A program made the translations under genes and the position numbers. The notes under the pieces were generated by a model. The model made no database searches. It was not told where the DNA came from and was given only the letters and a program-made list of their open reading frames with translations. A stretch of DNA of 64,000 nt from an uncultured bacterium. GTDB lineage: Bacteria; Verrucomicrobiota; Kiritimatiellia; RFP12; UBA1067. Below, piece by piece: positions 8,229 to 15,925 of this stretch. The stretch is from contig CADCAK010000010.1 of assembly GCA_902799385.1 (NCBI GenBank), forward strand, positions 1-64,000, written 5' to 3'. How positions within the stretch are numbered: position 1 is the stretch's first letter; each line of letters begins with the position of its first letter.

Positions 8229-9564
8229 GGCGACCTCCCCTATCTGCGGGGCTCGCGGCGAGACGAGCGTGGTTTGCCGACAGGTAGTCGAGGACCCCGA
8301 AGAAGATCATGAGGAGTATGAGGTTCATCTGCTGGCGCAGGACCCATTCAAGGCAGCTCTGCAGGTAGCATGCCAATAGGCCCCCCGCAAGTCCTGCCGG
8401 TATCGCGGCGTAAGGCGTGCCCGCGAACCTCTTTGCGAGCACGAGGCAGAGGACGAGGTACGACAGGAACCAGAGCAGCATGGCCGCGAGGGCTGGGATT
8501 CCGCATTCCGCGCCGACGAGCAGATAGACCGTCTCGACGATGCCGTCCTTGAAGTCCTCGCCCCGGTTGGGGTTGCGGCCCGCGCGTTCGGCGTATTCGT
8601 AGGGCGGGTTGATCTTGATGCCCCAGTTGTTGATGCCAACGCCACGCCACGGCTCGTCGATCATCATCTCCCTGGCGCAGAGGGCAAGCTCCATGCGGGT
8701 GTTCTTCGACGCCTCCGGCGCGCTCTCGAAGCGCTCTATTATGCGCGGCAGCATTGCGGCTAGCCCGAGCATTCCGGCGACGGCAATCGGAACGACGCGG
8801 CCGACGACCCTGAGCCGCCTCCCGCGCGGGGCGGACGCGAACGACAGGACGAAGGTGACGAAGAACGACACGGGGACCATCGCGAGCGCGCCGCGGGAGT
8901 ACGTGCGCACGATGCAGGCGGTCGCGGCGACGAAGGCGGCGGCGTTGAGCAAAGAGCCGCGCCATCCGCCGGCCAGGAACATCGCGAAGAACATGTTCGC
9001 GAAGAGGTGCATCGCCATTGCGAGCCCGTTCTGGTGCGGAAACACGCCGTGCGGCTGGTACACGCCGGACAGGTGGTCCTTGACCAGCAACAGGAAGTTC
9101 AGCAAGACGAAGGCCGCGAGCCCCTTCACGACCGGCTTCACGTCGTCGGTCACATCGAGGTACGCGCGGACGGAGAGGTAGGTGAGGTAGAGCATGATCA
9201 TCTTCCACGTCTCCATCCACGAGAACAGAACGTTATCTGCGGCGCCCCAGGACGGCAGGCACAGGGCGAAATAGACGACGAACAGCGCCGCGCCGACAGA
9301 CGGCACGAGCTTGGGGAACTTGTGCTTGAGCATGGACGCGAGGAGGATCGCGGCGGCGAGCAGGTAGACGACGCTCACCTCCATGCCCCGCGAGGATCCC
9401 CGGTAGTGCTCATGCGAGAAGAAGTTTATCGCCGTGTTCTGGTATACGGCAAGCGCCCCTATCATCGCCCAGACCGCGTACTTCATCCATGTCCTGCCGA
9501 ATGACAGAAGCACCGCGAGAGGTGGCACGCCCAGCGCCGCGACCGTGAACACGACATACTTCAT
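8221..9564 (-). CDS. O-antigen ligase / Wzy-type polymerase
   Basis: 447 residues, with about 11-12 hydrophobic segments (for example KYAVWAMIGALAVYQNTAI, VSVVYLLAAAILLASML, GLAAFVLLNFLLLVKD). A large periplasmic loop in the second half contains CAREMMIDEPWRGVGINNWG. GVGxNN in that position is characteristic of the O-antigen ligase/Wzy_C family (PF04932). Expected function: polymerising or ligating lipid-linked repeat units on the periplasmic face. The stop of wza (TAG at 9568) lies 3 nt before the ATG. The gene sits directly after wza and before GH9 in the transcription order. Confidence 0.82.
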   Translation of the reverse strand: MKYVVFTVAALGVPPLAVLLSFGRTWMKYAVWAMIGALAVYQNTAINFFSHEHYRGSSRGMEVSVVYLLAAAILLASMLKHKFPKLVPSVGAALFVVYFALCLPSWGAADNVLFSWMETWKMIMLYLTYLSVRAYLDVTDDVKPVVKGLAAFVLLNFLLLVKDHLSGVYQPHGVFPHQNGLAMAMHLFANMFFAMFLAGGWRGSLLNAAAFVAATACIVRTYSRGALAMVPVSFFVTFVLSFASAPRGRRLRVVGRVVPIAVAGMLGLAAMLPRIIERFESAPEASKNTRMELALCAREMMIDEPWRGVGINNWGIKINPPYEYAERAGRNPNRGEDFKDGIVETVYLLVGAECGIPALAAMLLWFLSYLVLCLVLAKRFAGTPYAAIPAGLAGGLLACYLQSCLEWVLRQQMNLILLMIFFGVLDYLSANHARLAASPADRGGRHG

Positions 9565-9567
9565 CGC

Positions 9568-10623
9568 CTAGTTGGACGTGAACGCAGAGGCGCGCGAGGT
9601 GAGGAGGTTTACGATCTGCGCCGTCGGAAGGAGCTTCCTGACGAACACGTTGTACTCGGAGAGGTTGTCCTTGGGGACGTAGATGATGTCGCCCGACTTG
9701 AGCGGGATGTTCCTGCACTTCCCAGCGAGGATGCCGTCCACGTCAACTTTGTAGAGCTTCGGATTGGCGAGGCCGTCGCGTATTATTATCACGTGCTTCC
9801 AGTGAGTCTCAAGCATCCACCCTGCGGCAGTCAGCGTCTCTATCAGCCCCATGCCCGGCTCGAAGAGGCGCTTGTGGGGATGCTTCACCTCGCCGCAGAT
9901 CGTGACGGCGGCCTCCATGCGCTGCGCGATGAACACATAGTCGCCCTTGCGTATGCGGACATTGTTGAGCACGTCGCCCTTGTCTATCGCCAGCCGGAAG
10001 TCCACCGGCAGCACCTCGCCCTTGCGGACGAGCACCGAATGGTCCAGATCGGCGACGTCCACGTCCACGCCGTTGAAGAGCCGCTCAGCGCTGGAGCCCG
10101 CCATCGCGTAGAGGTCGGCGAGGCGGGTCGAGTTGGACACGCCGTACACGCCAGGCCTTGCGCACGACCCGGCTATCGTCGCCGTCTCGCTCTGCACATC
10201 GATTATCGTGATGCTGACGACGGGGTTCTTCACGTACGGCGCGAGGCCCTCGCGTATGCTCTCGGCACCCTGCGCGATCGTCTGGCCACTGAGCTTGACC
10301 TGGCCCATGAAGGCGAAGCCGACCATGCCGTCGGGGCCTATGCGCGTCTTCATGCCGAGGTCGGGATGGTCGTACACCCTTATCTCCACCTGGTCGCCGG
10401 CGTTCATGTGGTAGGCGGGCTCCTCCTCCATCTCAAGCTCCATAAGCCGCTTCCTGTTGCGCGCAAGGGTCTCCTCGTCGCGCCCTGTCTCGTCGATGAC
10501 GGCGCTGTCGTCGTCGTTGTTCGTGACCTCGAACACGGAATCGTAGTTCCCGGTCAGCCTGTCTGCGTAGCAACCGGCGAAAAGCGCAAGCGCGGCAAGG
10601 ATCGAACGGCAGCGGACCTTCAC
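9568..10623 (-). CDS. Wza-like polysaccharide export outer-membrane lipoprotein
   Basis: 351 residues. I chose the GTG at 10623 because it overlaps the Wzc stop (GTGA) and places the signal peptide at the N-terminus: MKVRCRSILAALALFAGC, with lipobox LFAGC giving Cys18. The Poly_export (PES) domain begins around YHMNAGDQVEIRVYDHPDLG. Two SLBB-like segments follow (TIAGSCARPGVYGV and VTICGEVKHPHKRLF), ending in PLKSGDIIYVPKD. Function: outer-membrane secretin-like export channel working with the co-polymerase encoded just upstream. The C-terminus lacks an obvious long amphipathic helix, so pore details are uncertain. Confidence 0.9.
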   Translation of the reverse strand: MKVRCRSILAALALFAGCYADRLTGNYDSVFEVTNNDDDSAVIDETGRDEETLARNRKRLMELEMEEEPAYHMNAGDQVEIRVYDHPDLGMKTRIGPDGMVGFAFMGQVKLSGQTIAQGAESIREGLAPYVKNPVVSITIIDVQSETATIAGSCARPGVYGVSNSTRLADLYAMAGSSAERLFNGVDVDVADLDHSVLVRKGEVLPVDFRLAIDKGDVLNNVRIRKGDYVFIAQRMEAAVTICGEVKHPHKRLFEPGMGLIETLTAAGWMLETHWKHVIIIRDGLANPKLYKVDVDGILAGKCRNIPLKSGDIIYVPKDNLSEYNVFVRKLLPTAQIVNLLTSRASAFTSN

Positions 10624-12590
10624 GACAGCACCTCCATGTCTGAGCGCACGGTTTTCGACCTGGCGCCGGTTGCGACGGCCATGACTGGCTTCCCGCTTGC
10701 CTCTAAGTGGCGGCGCGCGAACGCAAACGCGCTGCGCGGCGTGGTGCCCACGCCCACTAGGAGCAGCACCGCCCCGCAAAGCTCCAGAAGCTGGTCAAAG
10801 AACGTGCCCCCGACGCGGACTCCGCCCTCGATGCGCAGGAATACGTTGTCGAAAGATTCGCTGAGCGTTGCGATGTCGGCCCTCAGCATCTCAAGCTCGG
10901 TCGGCGCGAGCGCAAAGCGGTTCGTGGCGGGGAACCATCCGCGCTGTCCACTCCTCACGATGCCGACCATCTCCTCCGCGCCTTCCGGCGGCGTAAAGCC
11001 CTCTTGCGTGACGATGTCGAGAAGGAACGAACTCGCGCCGGACATCGTCGCCGTGAAGTCCACCGCACCGGCAAACGCGTTGTTGGGCTCGGCCCCCGGC
11101 AGCCTCAGCGCGAAAATCGTCTTGGCGTCCTTGCCCGCGAGAAGCGTCTTGAGGGCGACGACGCCAAGGGCCTCGCGCTCCTCGTCGGGGCTCATGGCAC
11201 CCTCCTTCGGTATCGACCCGAGGAACTCGATCCCGCCGTAGACGGCGATCTCGCGCCCCCCGCTGACCTTGCCGAAGAGCAGTTCAAGCACAATCACCAC
11301 AAAAAGCAGCGCGGATGCGACGGCAAAGGCGCCGCCGAAGGCGATGATCGCCTTCTTGACGCCGAACGGGCCATTGTCGCTTGCGCCACCCGTGCGCTCT
11401 ATCTGCCTGAGGTCGTTCACGAGCGACCCTATGGCGTACGATATGCCGCCAAGCTGCTCGTCCAGCTCGCGCACCGAGGCCAATATGTCCTCACGCCGCG
11501 TCACAATGCGCTCGTAGTCGGTGGCGACGGAGGCAAGGGACGCCGCGCGCCTCTCGTTGTCCGCTATCTCGCGCCTCAGAGCGGCGCGCTTCTCGCCGAT
11601 GGCCTCCAGCCGGGTGGTGCACTCGGCAAGCTCGACGGCGGCCTTCTCGACCTTGTCGACCTGAGACGGGTCGATGCCGTCCGCGCCGTTGGCCTTAAGG
11701 AACTCGTTCAGCTCCTGAATGCGCTCGGCGCGCTCCTGCATCTTGCCGGCGACCCTGGGGTTCAGGTCGGTGTATTTCTCGCGGAGCGAAAGGAGATCCT
11801 CATCTATGGCCGTTATTATCGCCAGCCTGCGGCGAATCGCCTGGGCGTTCGCCATGACCGCCATGCCCGTCTTCCCGATGCCAGACTCGAGCTTGCGCTT
11901 CTTTATCTCCTCGTTCGCGGCCTCCACGCCAAGGACGGAGTCGTTGCGCCTCTGGTCCGAGATGAGCGCATTAAGGGCGACCAGCGCCTCGCGCGGGGTG
12001 AGGGCGCCCGTGCGGGCCTTGAACGCAGACTCCTCGGCCTCCACGTCGGAGAGCTTGTCCACAAGCCCCTTGCGGCGATCCTCCAGGGACTGGCGCCATG
12101 CCTCAAGGTCCTTGGAGCGGTATGCGACGTATTCCTCTATGAGGATATCGGCGTATGCGTTGACTTTCGCAAACGCGCCCTTCCTCGTCTTCGACGCCGC
12201 GGTCAGGGTGAAGAGGTTCCCCTGGCGCTTGCCCTGCGCTATCTTCATCTCGACAGAGAGGCACATGCGCTCCATGTCGTCCATTTCCACCCGATCGCCC
12301 ACACGGCGCTTAAGCGAAGGCCGTTCGAGAATCGTCATCAGCTGCTTGTCGCCCAGCGGGTCAATCTTGGCAATCTTCTTCGGCGAGAACATGAGCCGCG
12401 TTGTCGCCTCGTACCGCTTTACGCTCTCGGAGCCGCGCATCCAGAAAAAGAGCGACAGCACCGAGGCAATCGTGAAGAACGTGGCAAGAAACAGCGGCCA
12501 CCACCGCAAGGCGATGCCAAGCGCCACCTTCTCGAAGGCAACGAAGCTGCGCAACCGCGCCTGCTCTTCTTCTGTCAATTCTTCTGCCAT
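10620..12590 (-). CDS. Wzc/GumC-like chain-length determinant with a degenerate kinase domain
   Basis: 656 residues. The first TM is about 30-52 (LRWWPLFLATFFTIASVLSL). Residues 60-415 are long charged coiled coils typical of the Wzz periplasmic domain. The second TM is about 418-442 (IIAFGGAFAVASALLFVVIV). A cytoplasmic C-terminal region of about 200 residues aligns by position with BY-kinases and keeps late elements such as LCGAVLLLVGVGTTPRSAFAF, but no Walker A GxxGxGK[ST] is present and there is no tyrosine-rich tail. I infer a co-polymerase whose ATPase has decayed to a pseudokinase. It has its own promoter (12600-12608) and starts the wzc-wza-wzy-GH9-GT-wzx-stealth block. Confidence 0.82.
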   Translation of the reverse strand: MAEELTEEEQARLRSFVAFEKVALGIALRWWPLFLATFFTIASVLSLFFWMRGSESVKRYEATTRLMFSPKKIAKIDPLGDKQLMTILERPSLKRRVGDRVEMDDMERMCLSVEMKIAQGKRQGNLFTLTAASKTRKGAFAKVNAYADILIEEYVAYRSKDLEAWRQSLEDRRKGLVDKLSDVEAEESAFKARTGALTPREALVALNALISDQRRNDSVLGVEAANEEIKKRKLESGIGKTGMAVMANAQAIRRRLAIITAIDEDLLSLREKYTDLNPRVAGKMQERAERIQELNEFLKANGADGIDPSQVDKVEKAAVELAECTTRLEAIGEKRAALRREIADNERRAASLASVATDYERIVTRREDILASVRELDEQLGGISYAIGSLVNDLRQIERTGGASDNGPFGVKKAIIAFGGAFAVASALLFVVIVLELLFGKVSGGREIAVYGGIEFLGSIPKEGAMSPDEEREALGVVALKTLLAGKDAKTIFALRLPGAEPNNAFAGAVDFTATMSGASSFLLDIVTQEGFTPPEGAEEMVGIVRSGQRGWFPATNRFALAPTELEMLRADIATLSESFDNVFLRIEGGVRVGGTFFDQLLELCGAVLLLVGVGTTPRSAFAFARRHLEASGKPVMAVATGARSKTVRSDMEVLS

Positions 12591-12599
12591 CTTCGGTAG

Positions 12600-12608
12600 A
12601 TTATATCA
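12600..12608 (-). promoter_or_regulatory. Extended -10 overlapping the upstream stop codon
   Basis: TGATATAAT on the minus strand. The TGA is itself the stop codon of the upstream GT4 gene (12606-12608). TATAAT ends 9 nt before the Wzc-like ATG at 12590, predicting a 5' leader of only about 0-3 nt. Confidence 0.55.
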
Positions 12609-13913
12609 TAATTCGCCGTAGAAACCAACAAGACGGGCGGCGAGATTGCCCCAGTCGTACTGCAGCGCCGCCTTTTGCCCCTCGACCGACATCTTCTTCG
12701 CCTCGCCAGACGCGACTCGGCGCGACATCTCGTCGAGGGCGCGGCCAAGGCTTGCGGCGTCGCCGGCCTTGAAGGCGAGCGCCGCGCCCGGGTGGGCCGC
12801 GCAAAGCCTGCCGAGCCCTCCAACATCGCTCGCGACGACCGGAAGCCCCGCCGCCCACGCCTCGAGAACGGCGATTCCGAAGGGCTCGTGGCGACTCGGC
12901 AGCACGAAGACGTCGGCCTTGGCGTACTCCTCGGCAAGCTCCCTGCTCCCCGGCTTCAGCGCGCCGACGAAGGCGACGCGGCCTGCAACGCCAAGTTCGA
13001 CGGCGCGGCGCTCAAGCTCGTCGCGGTAGTCCTGCTGAGTGACGGGGCCGACGAGCCGCGCCGTCATCTCTGGATGCTTCGCCAGCGCCTCGACTACCAT
13101 CATCTGGTTCTTCTGCCTGTCGATCCGCGCGACGCAAAGGATGGTTAGGTGGTTTGGCAGTTTGGCAGTTGGGTGGTTGGGTGATTGGGTGGTTGCGAAC
13201 AGCGCGCAATCGACTCCGTTCGGGAGGAACATCACATGGGGATGCCCATCCCTGTACTTCATGTACTCGTCCTCACCCACGCAGACGATGCCGTCGAAGT
13301 CTTCTGGGACGCGGTGCGTCCAGCGCATCGCGATGTCAATCATCTTGCCCCATGGAAGCCGCCCGCGCGTCGGCGCCTTCAGGCTCTTCGCCTCTTCTCC
13401 CGGAACATTGGCCCCGCCGCCGTGAAGCGAGACAACGCATTTGGATCTGGTAGTTGTGTGGTTAGGTAGTGCGGTAGTTTGATGGGCTACACGTATGCAA
13501 AGCTCCGCTATGCGGGCCATCGCGTGGCAGTGGATGACATCCGGCTTCCACTCGCGAAGCGCCTTGCCAAGCCCCGGAACAAACGGGTTGCCGCCCTTCC
13601 TGTCGAGTTCGTCGATGAGACCCCTCGGCATCGGCCACCATGGGTATATCGGCTTGAAGCGAAGGATTTCAATACCTTCGACGGTTTCCTCGTACGGTTT
13701 GTTATTTTGCCACAAAGAACACATAGAACACAAAGCTTTCTTTGTGCCCTTTGTGTTCTCTGTGACTACCAATCCCTTCCACAAGGCAGTAGTCGCGAAT
13801 ATCCTGACTTCGTGCCCTGCGGACTTCTGCGCCTTCGCAATGTTCCATACGACCTGCTCCGTCCCGCCCCAGTCGTCGAACGAAAGCCGCCTCAATACAT
13901 GTGCTATTCTCAT
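12606..13913 (-). CDS. GT4-family glycosyltransferase
   Basis: 435 residues from the ATG at 13913, which overlaps the previous stop by 4 nt (ATGA). It has the GT-B layout. The N-terminal domain carries WGGTEQVVWNIAKAQKSAGH (glycine-rich acceptor/donor loop). The C-terminal domain carries ILCVARIDRQKNQ, then VFVLPSRHEPFGIAVLEAWA (the EPFGIAxLEA donor-sugar motif of GT4) and PVVASDVGGL. Three stretches do not belong to the family fold: around residues 54-75 (ENTKGTKKALCSM), about 165-178 (HQTTALPNHTTTRS) and about 260-275 (TTQSPNHPTAKLPNHLT). They are direct translations of the inverted repeat at 13711 and the octamer arrays at 13450 and 13142. The insertions lie in loops, so activity could persist. 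Confidence 0.88.
   Translation of the reverse strand: MRIAHVLRRLSFDDWGGTEQVVWNIAKAQKSAGHEVRIFATTALWKGLVVTENTKGTKKALCSMCSLWQNNKPYEETVEGIEILRFKPIYPWWPMPRGLIDELDRKGGNPFVPGLGKALREWKPDVIHCHAMARIAELCIRVAHQTTALPNHTTTRSKCVVSLHGGGANVPGEEAKSLKAPTRGRLPWGKMIDIAMRWTHRVPEDFDGIVCVGEDEYMKYRDGHPHVMFLPNGVDCALFATTQSPNHPTAKLPNHLTILCVARIDRQKNQMMVVEALAKHPEMTARLVGPVTQQDYRDELERRAVELGVAGRVAFVGALKPGSRELAEEYAKADVFVLPSRHEPFGIAVLEAWAAGLPVVASDVGGLGRLCAAHPGAALAFKAGDAASLGRALDEMSRRVASGEAKKMSVEGQKAALQYDWGNLAARLVGFYGEL
13142..13195 (-). repeat. Octamer array (NAACCACC type), in frame in GT4
   Basis: Minus-strand units CAACCACC, CAATCACC, CAACCACC, CAACTGCC, AAACTGCC, AAACCACC. They are translated as a proline/asparagine/threonine-rich loop insertion in the GT4 protein. 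Confidence 0.7.
13450..13481 (-). repeat. Second octamer array in the GT4 gene
   Basis: Minus-strand AAACTACC, GCACTACC, TAACCACA, CAACTACC. Same 8-nt family as 13142-13195, again in frame. Confidence 0.65.
13711..13774. repeat. Imperfect inverted repeat inside the GT4 gene
   Basis: One arm reads acaaagaacacatagaacac and the other, about 10 nt later, reads its near-complement (ctttgtgttctctgtg). It could fold into a long hairpin. It is in frame and encodes the family-foreign ENTKGTKKALCSMCSLW insertion. Confidence 0.65.
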
Positions 13914-15913
13914 CTGCGATAGCCCCCAAGGACGTGCAGGAGCGAGAGCCACGAGAACTTGACGAGCCCGTAGGCATAGCGGCGCCAGAGTCGTCCCGGC
14001 TCCTGGATGATACGGTAGATCCACTCAAGGCCGCTCTTCTGAACCCACTTCGGCGCCCGCTTGACCTTGCCGGCGATGAAGTTGAACGTCCCGCCGATGC
14101 CGATCACCGCGCCGACGTCCAGCTTGGACAGGTTGCGCCCCATCCAGAGCTCCTGCTTTGGGTTGCCGAGGGCGACGAAGAGGATGTCCGGCTTCGCTGC
14201 ATTGATGCGCTCGACGATCTCGGGCTGGTCCTCGTCGAGTTTCACAAAGGCATCGTCATGGCCTGTGAGTATGGTAGTTAAGTGGTTAGGTGGTTCTGTG
14301 GTTAGGTGGAGCTTCTTAAACGCCTCGGATACGGCGTCCCTGTCGCCGCCAAGCACGTAGACCTTGAGCCCCTCCTCGGCGCAGCGGCGGCAGATCGCAG
14401 GCACCATGTCGGCACCAGTGACGCGCTCGGGAAGTCCGCGCCGCAAGAGCCGAGACAGAAGGACGATCGGCATTCCGTCCGCCGTCACGAAATCGGCGTT
14501 CCTGAGATATCCCCAAAGCTCGTCGTTCCCGCCAAAAGGCCAGCCACTGACGGCATTGGCCACGAAATCGACGTTGAGCGTAGCCACAAACGCGGGGCGC
14601 GAACGTTTCTTCGCAAGCCCGATTATGCGCTCGACCGCCTCGGATTGCGTGACGCGCGCAATGGGTATGCCGAAAAGCCGCGAGACGCCTGACGCGCGGC
14701 GCATGTCGTCTACCAACTTGGCTATCCCCTTCGCATGGTCGGCCCACGAGAACTTCTTGACGTGTTCAAGCCCTCTTGCGACTCGCGCCGCGCGCTCCTC
14801 GGGCGACTCACCGAGCAACCGCCTTAGCGCGTCCGCCATGTCATCGACGCTCTCCGGGTCGAACGCAATCGCGACATCGCCCGCTATCTCGCCCAAGGAA
14901 CCGTTGTTGGAGCAAGCGCACGGAATCCCCTTCGCCATCGCCTCGACAAGAGAAAGACCGAAGCCCTCAAAGAGACTTGGGAACACGTAAAATCCGGCTT
15001 CTTCCCAAAGACGCGGCATGTCCTCGTTGGCGACAAAACCAGTGAAGCGGATAAGGTCAGCGTGCGGAGACTTCGCGGCGGCGGCATGCACGACCTCTGC
15101 GTCCTTCCAGTCCGCTCCCGCGATGACGAGCGGATGCGCTTCAGCGAGACTACGCGGCAGACGCGAATACGCCTCGATAAGCCGGACGTGGTTCTTGCCG
15201 GGATGCTCGATGCGGGAGATGTAGAGGAGAGTTTGGTGGTTAGGTGGTTGGGTGGTTAGGTGGTTGAGTGGTGTTTTATCAACTACCTCACTACCTAACT
15301 GCCTAACTACTTCACCATCTAACTTCTTAACTACTTCACTACCAAATTTCTTAACTACCAAACCATTATAAAGCACCGTCACGTCCTCTTTGCGGCAGTG
15401 CCAGAACTTAACCATGTCGGTCTTGGTCGCCTCGCTTACCGCGACAAGGCGCTGCGCCTTCTTCGCATAGTGCGGGAGTACGTGCGCAAGGTAGAACATC
15501 CTGAGACGAGAATACTTGCCGGGAATGTGGAAGTTCGCGAGATCGTGTACCGTCGCAGTCGTCGGCAGCGGATACCATGCGCACACGCGCCTGTTCGCCG
15601 CGCAAATGACGAAGCCGTCGAATTCGCGCCTGTGCCGGCGAATCCAGAAAGGCAACACGAACAAGTGCCATAACATCGAAAGCATCGGAGAATGTAAAGT
15701 GTAAAGTGGAGAGTGTAAAATTGTGGTAGTGACACCTTCCAACTTTACACTTTCAACTTTACACTTTACACTCTCTTCTTCGCGAGCCTCTGGCTCGCAC
15801 AGAAGAGTCAGTTCATGCCCCTGCGCGGCAAGTTCCCGCACGACCTCGCGGACGTATACAGATATGCCGCTTTTACCCTTATCGTATGGTATGCAGGAAA
15901 CAAGAAGCCGCAT
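13910..15913 (-). CDS. GT4 glycosyltransferase fused to WecG/TagA/CpsF (GT26)
   Basis: 667 residues, two enzymes in one chain. Residues 1 to about 400 are a GT4 enzyme: GKSGISVYVREVVRELAAQGH, TLLYISRIEHPGKNH, then FYVFPSLFEGFGLSLVEAMA with the EGFGLxLxEA donor motif, and CACSNNGSLGEIAGD. From about residue 410 (VSRLFGIPIARVTQSEAVER) to the end it is a WecG/TagA/CpsF domain: TLNVDFV, NADFVTADGMPIV, KVYVLGGD, DILFVALGNPKQELWM and IGIGGTFNFIAGKVKRAP are textbook motifs. WecG-type enzymes add ManNAcA or a related sugar to a lipid-linked GlcNAc; one chain could perform two successive steps. A GAGAAAGG site precedes the ATG. Repeat-encoded insertions occur at about residues 45-75, 215-245 and 525-540. 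Confidence 0.88.
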   Translation of the reverse strand: MRLLVSCIPYDKGKSGISVYVREVVRELAAQGHELTLLCEPEAREEESVKCKVESVKLEGVTTTILHSPLYTLHSPMLSMLWHLFVLPFWIRRHRREFDGFVICAANRRVCAWYPLPTTATVHDLANFHIPGKYSRLRMFYLAHVLPHYAKKAQRLVAVSEATKTDMVKFWHCRKEDVTVLYNGLVVKKFGSEVVKKLDGEVVRQLGSEVVDKTPLNHLTTQPPNHQTLLYISRIEHPGKNHVRLIEAYSRLPRSLAEAHPLVIAGADWKDAEVVHAAAAKSPHADLIRFTGFVANEDMPRLWEEAGFYVFPSLFEGFGLSLVEAMAKGIPCACSNNGSLGEIAGDVAIAFDPESVDDMADALRRLLGESPEERAARVARGLEHVKKFSWADHAKGIAKLVDDMRRASGVSRLFGIPIARVTQSEAVERIIGLAKKRSRPAFVATLNVDFVANAVSGWPFGGNDELWGYLRNADFVTADGMPIVLLSRLLRRGLPERVTGADMVPAICRRCAEEGLKVYVLGGDRDAVSEAFKKLHLTTEPPNHLTTILTGHDDAFVKLDEDQPEIVERINAAKPDILFVALGNPKQELWMGRNLSKLDVGAVIGIGGTFNFIAGKVKRAPKWVQKSGLEWIYRIIQEPGRLWRRYAYGLVKFSWLSLLHVLGGYRR
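14273..14311 (-). repeat. Octamer array in the WecG half of the fusion gene
   Basis: Minus-strand TAACCACA, GAACCACC, TAACCACT, TAACTACC. In frame, encoding LTTEPPNHLTT between two conserved strands of the WecG domain. Confidence 0.7.
15231..15364. repeat. Long bipartite octamer array in the GT4 half of the fusion gene
   Basis: A G/T-rich run of units such as taggtggt (15231-15273) is followed by an A/C-rich run of units such as taactacc (15280-15364). The second is the near inverse complement of the first, so the element is an inverted pair. It is translated as the GSEVVKKLDGEVVRQLGSE-like and NHLTTQPPNHQT insertion. Confidence 0.75.
15691..15777. repeat. Inverted heptamer pair near the 5' end of the fusion gene
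   Basis: The first arm has gtaaagt / gtaaagtggagagt units. After about 15 nt the opposite orientation follows: aacttta, cactttc, aacttta, cacttta, cactctc. In frame, encoding VKCKVESVKLEG and HSPLYTLHSP. Confidence 0.75.
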
Positions 15914-15925
15914 TCAAGACCTTTC

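Noticed and set aside
2589-12621. Many long plus-strand open frames opposite the polysaccharide genes
   Set aside because: High GC makes antisense frames open; they lack ribosome sites, have arginine/alanine-rich shadow composition and match no family, whereas the minus-strand frames have clear domains.
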